Assembly: GCA_024763135.1 (NCBI GenBank)
Contig: JANTGD010000136.1
Location: forward strand, 1 to 8,575
Direction of reading: 5' to 3'
Origin: Thiotrichales bacterium
Lineage (GTDB): Bacteria > Pseudomonadota > Gammaproteobacteria > UWMA-0217
Length of the DNA stretch: 8,575 nt
The notes under the pieces: model-generated
The model's input: only the letters and a program-made list of their open reading frames with translations
What the model was told of the DNA's origin: nothing
Databases searched by the model: none
In this document: positions 1-5,603 of the stretch, piece after piece
How the letters are laid out: the number at the start of each line of letters is the position of its first letter
Position numbering within the stretch: position 1 is the first letter of the stretch
Made by a program: the position numbers and the translations under genes

Positions 1-218
1 GCTCGACATGGAACAACCATGGCTTCGCAACAATGCCTTGTTCTGAACGCGTGGGTTTGCGCTGATATAGACAGTTTGAACTTGTCGGTGTACTAGGCGG
101 GCAGAGCTGTCCGCGAGTAGCCAGCCGTGAAACTGCCGCGAGCAGATAAGGCCTCAACAGTTCCGCGTCCGTTCATCACTGAATAAAAACCATGTTACGT
201 GTAATTTTCTGGGGGCGT

Positions 219-353
219 GTCCGAGAATAGGGGCGTAGCAAGGGAAGCCGATTGGTGTTCATGTGAGGCGAATCGTTCCTCCTGTTCAACGAAGATGAGT
301 GGAAAAATGAGCCAAAAGGGCTTTCCCGCAGTCGCTCATCTATTCTTGGGCAG
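219..353. repeat. Imperfect inverted repeat pair, possible IS/MITE remnant
   Basis: GTGTCCGAGAATAG at 219-232 faces CTATTCTTGGGCAG at 340-353. The arms match at 11 of 14 positions when one is reverse-complemented. The 107 bp between them have no recognisable coding content. This would fit the ends of a small decayed mobile element, but no target duplication or transposase fragment was recognised, so chance is a real alternative. Confidence 0.25.
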
Positions 354-425
354 GTTCCTGGGATGTGATGCTCGGTTAAATGTCGGCGTAGATGGTACAT
401 AACAAGGTAAGCAACAACTCAGGAT

Positions 426-451
426 AAAAAGACCACCCATGGTAAGGGTGG
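426..451 (-). terminator. Possible intrinsic terminator, minus strand
   Basis: Read on the minus strand, CCACCC and GGGTGG (451-446 and 438-433) form a 6-bp GC-rich stem with a 7-nt loop. It is followed after TC by five T residues (430-426). This is the shape of a rho-independent terminator for leftward transcription. No leftward gene was identified directly upstream of it, so it may end an untranslated RNA or be fortuitous. Confidence 0.35.
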
Positions 452-1188
452 GCAGATGGTATACAGTTCGACTCAGCCGAAATTTGTCGGCCGTTTTACG
501 AATTCCAAAGTGTGCGCATAATAAATCGGTATGCAACAGCATGCGTCATCATGTTGTCCGATTGCATTTCTTATATCGATATCCTGATCGTCGCTAAATT
601 GCATGCAAATGCTATCAAAAGAAATTTCGCAGCGATCCGTTGTTATTCCCCCTGTTCGAGATCATCGGAAATAAATCTGCACGCAACATTAAAATTTTTG
701 CGATTGCGACTGAATTTTTTTCTTATGCCACTGTCGCATAGAGTAACTGCTTTGACTCCAGTAGGGTGTCGCAAACGTTGCGAGCAACCTGAGTGCTAGG
801 CACATGCAGTGGAGTGAGCTTCCTTAACTAGCTTGCCCACGGGAGCGACCAGCGCGGCGCAGTCATTTGGCTACACAACAGTTCTTCGACTGCCTTCCCA
901 AAGCCTGGCGCTGGCCATGATACGAAGTGTAACTTGGGATTGGTCGTTGAGCATCAAGCCGTTTTGTATGGTTGTGTCGTAGAACCAATTGTTTAGAAGT
1001 CTGCTTGAGAAAATAGAAGACGTCGACAGGGCCGATTTTAGTCGTCTTTTTCCTTGATTTGTGGGGCATGGCTGTGAGCCTGGCAATAAATAGAGCATGT
1101 TCAGCGTGTTCGTCCTGCATTGGACTATGGCGCGTCAGCACATCGTAGCTGAACACGGTCTGTGTTGCTGTAGGGGTAATACTATGGA

Positions 1189-1219
1189 TTGTCTTAGTAA
1201 ATCAAAGGGACGGTCTAAT
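1189..1219 (+). promoter_or_regulatory. Weak sigma-70-like promoter candidate
   Basis: TTGTCT (1189-1194) resembles a -35 box and TCTAAT (1214-1219) a -10 box, five of six bases matching TATAAT. The spacing is 19 nt, longer than ideal. If used, transcription would begin near 1226 and run into the terminator at 1304-1349, giving an RNA of about 120 nt, or read through into the gene at 1388. The call is tentative. Confidence 0.2.
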
Positions 1220-1273
1220 TCAATGTTTTTTGAATAGGTAATCTTTTTTCGGGTCGTCTCCTGGGTTGATCAA

Positions 1274-1349
1274 GAGCGTTGGGGCGCTTGCCAATGAAAG
1301 GTTCCATCCAAAGCGCAGTGTTGTTTAGCCTAATTGGATGGTTTTTTTT
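1274..1349 (+). promoter_or_regulatory. Attenuator-like leader upstream of the 1388 gene
   Basis: Three pairings compete here. GAGCG (1274-1278) pairs with CGCTT (1285-1289) around a TTGGGG loop. GCGCTT (1284-1289) can instead pair with AAGCGC (1311-1316). The terminator stem uses 1304-1311 with 1334-1341. The middle pairing uses the 3' arm of the first hairpin and encloses the 5' arm of the terminator, so it would act as an antiterminator. This is the topology of a transcription attenuator, 38 nt before the start codon at 1388. No ligand-binding riboswitch class or leader peptide was recognised, and the same sequence could simply end a small RNA. Confidence 0.35.
1304..1349 (+). terminator. 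Rho-independent terminator
   Basis: CCATCCAA (1304-1311) and TTGGATGG (1334-1341) form a perfect 8-bp stem with a 22-nt loop, followed at once by eight T residues (1342-1349). This is the best intrinsic terminator in the window. No + strand gene lies upstream of it within the window, so it ends either an untranslated RNA or a leader transcript of the gene at 1388. Confidence 0.7.
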
Positions 1350-1387
1350 ACAGTAGCAAAGTGGATAGAGTGAAAGTCGAGGTTTGA

Positions 1388-2071
1388 ATGTATCCTTATC
1401 GCACGAGTAATAATCATCATAGTCGAGAACAAAAATCTGATAATTCTTTTAGAAATGGCGCCCCTTCGGCTCGCACGAAGCCCAAAAAAGATCACGCCTC
1501 GAGCTACTATGTGTACGGTAAAAGCGCAGCCATTGAGTTTGTATGTGATGAAACTAAAAAACAGCGTATCAATACGATTACCATGCACGCCGCTTCCTCG
1601 AAAAGCGATGAGGAACGGGGCTACGATTGGGACAATAAGACTATTGTGCAGTTACCACGTAGCGAACTGTTGTCTGTGACGGCAATTTTACTCGGTCTTA
1701 CCGATCGAGGGGAGTTCAACCAGACTGGGTTACATGCGTCAAAGAGTTTTACCGTCGAATTCCAAAATGAAAAAGTTTTTTTCATGGTAATGGAGCGGGG
1801 TAAGCCGATTCGTGCGGTTGGCTTGTCCCCCGAGGATACCTACCAAGTAGTAGGGCTTTTTCTCAAGCAGCTCAAACAAAATAGTCCGTGGTTTACGATC
1901 AATGAGATCATCGATTTGATCGAGATGACCGTTGTGCGCATGAAAGCAGCGCGCGACGAACGGGTGAGTGCACAAAAACAGCTTGACGATGATACCGACG
2001 CAGAATTGCCAGACTATGCTGAAGACGAAGAGTTGGCAGAAGAAGCGTTTGAACCAAATTTCAACTTCTGA
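1388..2071 (+). CDS. Whirly-like ssDNA-binding protein (putative)
   Basis: This 227-residue protein has no name that I recognise. The ATG is preceded by GAGG (1379-1382) with a 5-nt gap, which supports this start. Residues 1-38 are basic, Ser/Asn-rich and probably disordered. Residues 40-175 look like a compact alpha/beta domain. By eye, 'YYVYGKSAAIEF' (40-51) and 'YDWDNKTIVQL' (79-89), followed by an 'E-L-L-S-V...L-G' helix, a 'GEF' (108-110) and 'KSFTVEF' (119-125), line up in order with plant Whirly proteins (VYKGKAAL, then YDWxxKQ, then SLGPxxSCEFFHDP, then RKxLxV). Whirly proteins bind single-stranded DNA in organelles. Residues 200-227 are an acidic tail (13 Asp/Glu, no Lys/Arg) ending in Phe, which recalls the protein-docking tail of bacterial SSB. 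There is no signal peptide or membrane segment, so it is probably cytoplasmic. The gene is monocistronic, between a terminator and a hairpin. The alignment was made from memory; another small nucleic-acid-binding fold is possible. Confidence 0.7.
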   Translation: MYPYRTSNNHHSREQKSDNSFRNGAPSARTKPKKDHASSYYVYGKSAAIEFVCDETKKQRINTITMHAASSKSDEERGYDWDNKTIVQLPRSELLSVTAILLGLTDRGEFNQTGLHASKSFTVEFQNEKVFFMVMERGKPIRAVGLSPEDTYQVVGLFLKQLKQNSPWFTINEIIDLIEMTVVRMKAARDERVSAQKQLDDDTDAELPDYAEDEELAEEAFEPNFNF

Positions 2072-2073
2072 CA

Positions 2074-2139
2074 ACTCGTCAGCCTTAACCCGATCACTGT
2101 GTGCAGCCACTGCAATGGTTGCACGGCCGGATGACGAGT
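2074..2139 (+). other. Nested hairpin directly after the stop codon
   Basis: ACTCGTCA (2074-2081) pairs perfectly with TGACGAGT (2132-2139). Inside, GTGCAGCCA (2101-2109) pairs with TGGTTGCAC (2116-2124) with one G-U pair and a 6-nt loop. The structure starts 2 nt after the TGA of the preceding gene. No T-run follows, so it is not a classical intrinsic terminator. It may stabilise the 3' end of the mRNA or assist factor-dependent termination. Confidence 0.5.
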
Positions 2140-2171
2140 AAGACAATCTGTAACGACTCAGATTAACCTTC

Positions 2172-2248
2172 AAATGCGCCGGCTCTGCATTAAAAATTGG
2201 TCATTTGGACATCTAAATTCACATTTTTCGCCTTGCTCTGGCGCATTT
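2172..2248. repeat. 77-bp imperfect palindrome
   Basis: AAATGCGCC (2172-2180) and GGCGCATTT (2240-2248) are perfect 9-bp inverted arms. A second pair, AAAAAT (2192-2197) with ATTTTT (2223-2228), is concentric with them: both share the midpoint 2210. The shared axis suggests one foldable unit, such as a REP-like or small MITE-like element, rather than two accidental repeats. Confidence 0.4.
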
Positions 2249-2321
2249 CAGGGGTAACCTGAGTTGTTACCATTAAACAGAACGATGTACTCGCCATCCT
2301 AAAGTCTCATTCAGCGAGTCT

Positions 2322-2513
2322 CCCCGGGCGCTTAGACACAAGGCGCGTCGGCGCAGGCATAGCCGTGCTATGTCAAGCTGGTGGAACACCCCGGATGTGT
2401 ACCTATGCATCTGCTGCGGGGAGCGCGCCAGAGGTGACTGCGCGGTGTTGCGTCTCTTGGCATGAGCCAGAGCCATTGCCGGCAAGCCGCGCCTTAATCT
2501 GAAACTTCCGGGG
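2322..2513. repeat. 192-bp element with imperfect inverted ends
   Basis: The left arm (2322-2347) contains CCCCGG, TTAGA and AAGGCGCG. The right arm (2488-2513), reverse-complemented, contains CCCCGG, a TTxAGA-like stretch and AAGGCGCG in the same order. The innermost 8 bp (2340-2347 with 2488-2495) and the outermost 6 bp are perfect; the middle needs small gaps. The interior has a further hairpin, CCCCG (2389-2393) with CGGGG (2417-2421). It resembles a non-coding repetitive element; no transposase or target duplication was seen. Confidence 0.35.
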
Positions 2514-2688
2514 CGCGCTGTTGGGGCGCTGCCTACCGAATGTGTTACCAGCCCTTTTACCGCGTTGCTAAGCCGTTTGAAATATTACGCAAGGGAGCGC
2601 GTGCTCAGGGAATACGTGAAATCATAGCGCAGCCATGTTAAATTGGCCGGCTTTTGATGCAGAACCTAGCGCTCTGTATGAGGCTTAA

Positions 2689-2848
2689 GGAAGCTCTGAT
2701 TAATTCAGGCGTGAGCAGATTGTGATGAAAAATCGTCCAGTTCAAGACGCGGGTCGCAGGTAATAGCTGGCTATTGCGTAGATCCGCCACGCAGAAGTGG
2801 GCGATTTTGCGCCGCAAGATGCCGTGTTTCGAATTGATCCGCGCTTCA
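2689..2848. mobile_element. 160-bp palindromic MITE-like element
   Basis: The ends GGAAGCTCTGATTAATTC (2689-2706) and GAATTGATCCGCGCTTCA (2831-2848) are inverted repeats matching at 14 of 18 positions. Three blocks share one axis at 2768.5 without any gap: these ends, an internal pair at 2729-2743 with 2794-2808 (13 of 15 matching) and the central AATAGC-TG-GCTATT (2762-2775). Counting every position, 46 of 80 pairs are complementary. Such a symmetric, non-coding unit with defined ends is typical of a miniature inverted-repeat transposable element mobilised in trans. No clear target-site duplication is visible, and the parent IS family was not identified. Confidence 0.6.
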
Positions 2849-3260
2849 TTTACTATGGATTCTATGAGTAAAACGAGCGTCGTCTCGTGGTGTCTCAGGG
2901 TTTGTTACTGTTGAGCTTGATCGGCTCTTAGCTTAGATCAAGGTATTTGCGCGCATCATGACGGAGCATTAGTAGTGTGCGACCGAGTGAGCGCAAAATC
3001 TTACGTGGCAGCGGAGTACAAGACCAGCGCATAGCGTGGTGACTTAAGCTTTTTATCAATGTCTCCACACCGTGTTGGGGGTATTTTGAGCATGGATTCT
3101 GTGGGCAGGCTAAAGGAGTGTTCCAATAGCGCTCGAAGGATTCTAGAACTATCCGAGAATGCCGGCGTTGCAGCGCTAATTTGGCGTCTTAAAGATGGTT
3201 TTAAATGGGTGCGTGGCGGTTGGTTTATCGCCAACAATGTGTAGTAACGACTGATTGGGT

Positions 3261-3310
3261 GAATTGACTGGCGAGCGGGTGGCGTATGACCTGCGCGGTG
3301 GAGTCGATTC
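3261..3310 (+). promoter_or_regulatory. Nested stem-loop in the ilvB leader
   Basis: GAATTGACT (3261-3269) pairs with AGTCGATTC (3302-3310) over 9 bp including one G-U pair. Inside, GCGGGT (3275-3280) pairs with ACCTGC (3289-3294) around an 8-nt loop. The structure ends 51 bp before the ilvB start. The ilv operons of many proteobacteria are controlled by attenuation, but no Leu/Ile/Val-rich leader peptide and no T-run are present here. It could be a regulator site, a leader RNA structure or chance. TTGACT (3264-3269) with TATGAC (3285-3290) is also a poor promoter match with a 15-nt spacer. Confidence 0.3.
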
Positions 3311-3347
3311 GTAATCCAATTTCTGCCAATTGATTTTATCCTGACTG

Positions 3348-3353
3348 TAGGAG
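3348..3353 (+). promoter_or_regulatory. Ribosome binding site deciding the ilvB GTG start
   Basis: TAGGAG lies 8 nt before a GTG codon at 3362. The strong site at normal spacing, with family homology beginning directly at 'ELTGAEIF', supports GTG as the true start rather than an internal ATG. Confidence 0.8.
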
Positions 3354-3361
3354 ATCCTCTT

Positions 3362-5056
3362 GTGGAATTGACCGGTGCCGAGATCTTTGTTCGTTGTTTA
3401 CAGGACGAAGGCGTTGAGACTATCTTTGGCTATCCAGGCGGAGCTGTATTGCATATCTATGATGCACTGTACAAGCAAAACGAGATTGCGCATGTGCTGG
3501 TGCGGCATGAACAAGGCGCAGTCCACGCAGCGGAAGGTTATGCCAAATCGACGAACCGTACAGGGGTTGCGTTAGTCACCTCTGGACCCGGTGCGACCAA
3601 TGCCGTCACCGGCATTGCTGATGCGTACATGGACTCTGTTCCCCTGGTGGTATTTACTGGTCAGGTCCCTACTGCGCTCATTGGCAATGATGCTTTTCAG
3701 GAAGTGGATACAGTGGGGATCACGCGTCCTTGCGTAAAGCACAACTTTTTGGTCAAGGATGTCAAAGATTTGGCAATGACCATTAAAAAAGCATTCTACA
3801 TTGCATCGACGGGGCGGCCGGGACCGGTTGTGGTGGATATTCCCAAGGATGTGACGGCGGATAAAGCTGAGTATTTCTATCCGGATACAGTCGAGTTGCG
3901 TTCCTATCGCCCCACGCGCAGTGGGCATTTGCGGCAGATTCGTCGTGCCGTAGATTTGCTTCTGGGTGCACGAAAACCGGTCATGTACACTGGCGGTGGT
4001 GTGGTGCTGGGTAATGGCGCCAGCGCGCTCTATGAATTGACCAAGCGATTGAATTTCCCCATCACCAATACGCTGATGGGGCTTGGCGGTTTTCCCGCGA
4101 CGGACCCGCAATTTCTCGGCATGTTGGGTATGCATGGCACCTACGAAGCCAATATGGCAATGCATTATGCTGATCTTGTCATCGCTATTGGGGCGCGTTT
4201 TGATGATCGGGTCACGGGAAATATCGAAAAATTCTGTCCCGATGCGAAAATCATACATGTGGATGTCGATCCCGCTTCGATTTCGAAAAATGTCAAAGTG
4301 GATGTTCCCATTGTGGGTATGGTGGAACCCGTATTGCAGTCTTTGCTGACGGAATTGGAAGAGCGCGATGAACAGCCAGACGCTGAAGCCCTTAAGGAGT
4401 GGTGGGCACGCATCGAGGATTGGCGCGCCCATGATTGTTTGCATTATGAACATAACGATGAGGTGATCAAACCGCAGTTTGTGGTTGAAACCTTATATCA
4501 GGTGACTGCAGGCGATGCCTACATTACTTCGGACGTGGGGCAGCATCAGATGTTTGCCGCACAGTTCTATAAGTTCGACAAACCACTGCGCTGGATCAAT
4601 TCTGGAGGGCTGGGCACGATGGGTTTTGGTCTTCCCTCGGCCATGGGCGTACAGTTTGCGCATCCTCAGGATACGGTGGCATGTATTACCGGCGAAGGCA
4701 GTATTCAGATGAATATTCAAGAGTTGGCGACCTGTCGCCAGTACGGTCTGCCAATCAAAGTAGTGAACCTGAACAACCGGTTTCTTGGCATGGTGCGGCA
4801 GTGGCAGGAATTTTTCTATTCCGGCCGGTATGCGATGTCTTACATGGACTCATTGCCGGATTTCGTCAAACTCGCTGAGGCGTATGGGCACGTGGGTATG
4901 CGTATTGAAAAACCGGGCGATGTGGAACCCGCATTGCGAGAAGCTTTCGCCATGAAAGATCGGTTGGTCTTCATGGACTTTCTGACAGACCAGCAGGAAA
5001 ATGTCTATCCAATGATACCTGCGGGTGCCGGTCAGAACGAGATGATTCTTGTCTAA
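3362..5056 (+). CDS. ilvB: Acetolactate synthase large (catalytic) subunit
   Basis: This 564-residue cytoplasmic enzyme uses thiamine diphosphate, Mg2+ and FAD. It joins two pyruvates to acetolactate (valine, leucine), or pyruvate with 2-oxobutyrate to acetohydroxybutyrate (isoleucine). The N-terminal pyrimidine-binding domain (about 1-165) has 'FGYPGGAVLHIYD' (22-34) and the catalytic Glu50 in 'RHEQGA'. A central FAD domain (about 190-325) follows. The C-terminal cofactor domain (about 370-535) carries the ThDP/Mg motif G444-E445-G446, 24 residues, then N471-N472. Most homologues have GDG; GEG is, as I recall, usual in betaproteobacterial homologues and keeps an acidic metal ligand. The length is normal (E. 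coli IlvI has 574). The start is GTG with TAGGAG 8 nt upstream. The gene leads the operon with ilvH, its regulatory subunit, and ilvC, the next enzyme. The alternative symbol ilvI is equally used. Confidence 0.97.
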   Translation: MELTGAEIFVRCLQDEGVETIFGYPGGAVLHIYDALYKQNEIAHVLVRHEQGAVHAAEGYAKSTNRTGVALVTSGPGATNAVTGIADAYMDSVPLVVFTGQVPTALIGNDAFQEVDTVGITRPCVKHNFLVKDVKDLAMTIKKAFYIASTGRPGPVVVDIPKDVTADKAEYFYPDTVELRSYRPTRSGHLRQIRRAVDLLLGARKPVMYTGGGVVLGNGASALYELTKRLNFPITNTLMGLGGFPATDPQFLGMLGMHGTYEANMAMHYADLVIAIGARFDDRVTGNIEKFCPDAKIIHVDVDPASISKNVKVDVPIVGMVEPVLQSLLTELEERDEQPDAEALKEWWARIEDWRAHDCLHYEHNDEVIKPQFVVETLYQVTAGDAYITSDVGQHQMFAAQFYKFDKPLRWINSGGLGTMGFGLPSAMGVQFAHPQDTVACITGEGSIQMNIQELATCRQYGLPIKVVNLNNRFLGMVRQWQEFFYSGRYAMSYMDSLPDFVKLAEAYGHVGMRIEKPGDVEPALREAFAMKDRLVFMDFLTDQQENVYPMIPAGAGQNEMILV

Positions 5057-5079
5057 TGCGTGGTAAGGAGAATACATCG

Positions 5080-5571
5080 ATGCGTCATATTATTTCTATC
5101 CTGATGGAGAATGAAGCAGGTGCTCTGTCGCGCGTGGCGGGACTGTTCTCGGCGCGGGGTTACAATATTGAATCGCTCTCGGTTGCGCCCACAGATGATC
5201 CGAGTCTGTCTAGGATGACCCTGGTTACGCGCGGTTCTCAGGAGATCGTCGAGCAGATCACTAAACAACTCAATAAACTCATCGATGTGGTGAAACTTCT
5301 GGATTTGACTGAACACAAGCACATCGAACGCGGCATGGTGCTCGTCAAAGTCCAGGCAGATAACAGCAACCGTGACCACATCAAGCATATGTCTGATATA
5401 TTTCGCGCGCAGATCATCGATGTGACGCGCACGGCTTACACGATCGAATTGACAGGTACGGGCCAGAAGTTGGATGCGTTTTTGGATGCATTGAGCCCGG
5501 TACCAATTATCGAAGTGGTGCGTTCCGGATCTATGGGCATCGCATCGGGCGAAGTTTCGTTGAAAATTTAA
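5080..5571 (+). CDS. ilvH: Acetolactate synthase small (regulatory) subunit
   Basis: This 163-residue subunit activates the catalytic subunit and gives feedback inhibition by valine. Residues about 3-78 form an ACT domain, 'ISILMENEAGALSRVAGLF...GYNIESL'. Residues about 82-160 are the C-terminal ACT-like domain typical of long small subunits. Asn11, Gly14, Ser17 and Asn29 lie in the valine-binding part of the ACT dimer, where substitutions make E. coli IlvH valine-resistant, so valine control is probably intact. The ATG at 5080 is preceded by TAAGGAG (5064-5070) with a 9-nt gap and gives the family's usual length and N-terminus. An upstream ATG at 5056, overlapping the ilvB stop codon, would add eight residues and lacks support. 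The gap to ilvB is 23 bp, so co-transcription is very likely. Confidence 0.96.
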   Translation: MRHIISILMENEAGALSRVAGLFSARGYNIESLSVAPTDDPSLSRMTLVTRGSQEIVEQITKQLNKLIDVVKLLDLTEHKHIERGMVLVKVQADNSNRDHIKHMSDIFRAQIIDVTRTAYTIELTGTGQKLDAFLDALSPVPIIEVVRSGSMGIASGEVSLKI

Positions 5572-5603
5572 ACAACAACTTTCCTTAGAGACTATCAATC
5601 ATG

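Larger units (their letters stand above)
1..1270. other. Gene-poor region without a convincing gene
   Basis: I see no supported gene here. The longest open frames (+ 512-799, - 863-1156, - 176-400) lack a ribosome binding site at their starts, have unremarkable composition and show no family signature. The stretch from about 540 to 740 is visibly AT-rich and holds two 10-bp perfect palindromes, ATATCGATAT (573-582) and TTGCATGCAA (599-608). A frame open from the left edge ends at the stop at 94-96 and could be the tail of an off-window gene, but it is too short to judge. The region may be decayed DNA or may carry untranslated RNAs. Confidence 0.55.
2140..3260. other. Palindrome-rich intergenic region
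   Basis: No convincing gene was found in this stretch. Besides the elements listed separately, it holds GGTAAC/GTTACC (2253-2258 with 2266-2271), CATAGC/GCTATG around CGT near 2358-2372, CTTGATC/GATCAAG (2916-2922 with 2936-2942) and TTTGCGC/GCGCAAA (2946-2952 with 2991-2997). A short open frame at 3059-3244 (or from the ATG at 3092) has no ribosome binding site and no recognised family. Such a density of inverted repeats fits accumulation of non-coding repetitive elements. Confidence 0.5.

Noticed and set aside
476..491. GCCGA/TCGGC hairpin followed by cgTTTT as a + strand terminator.
   Set aside because: Only a 5-bp stem and four T residues after a gap, with no + strand gene upstream that would need it.
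512..799. 95-codon + strand open frame in the AT-rich region.
   Set aside because: No ribosome binding site, no recognisable family, and a composition rich in Cys and Arg that looks non-coding.
1017..1054. AAGACG...CGTCTTTTT as a + strand terminator.
   Set aside because: The 6-bp AT-containing stem with a loop of about 20 nt is too weak to call.
863..1156. 97-codon minus-strand open frame, considered as a transposase fragment.
   Set aside because: GTG start without a ribosome binding site; a competing overlapping frame of similar length exists; no transposase motif could be identified in either.
2074..2139. tRNA-like folding of the hairpin region.
   Set aside because: The 8-bp outer stem suggests an acceptor arm, but there is no GTTCRA T-loop, no proper anticodon arm and no tRNA spacing.
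3059..3244. Short open frame upstream of ilvB, considered as a leader peptide.
   Set aside because: No ribosome binding site at 3059 or at the ATG at 3092, no run of Ile/Leu/Val codons, and it is too far from any terminator-like structure. It remains only a weak hypothetical.
3572..4453. Long minus-strand open frame inside ilvB (293 codons), and a similar one in ilvC (5715-6536).
   Set aside because: Both lie opposite strongly supported ilv genes, have low-complexity or His/Cys-rich composition typical of antisense frames, and lack ribosome binding sites.
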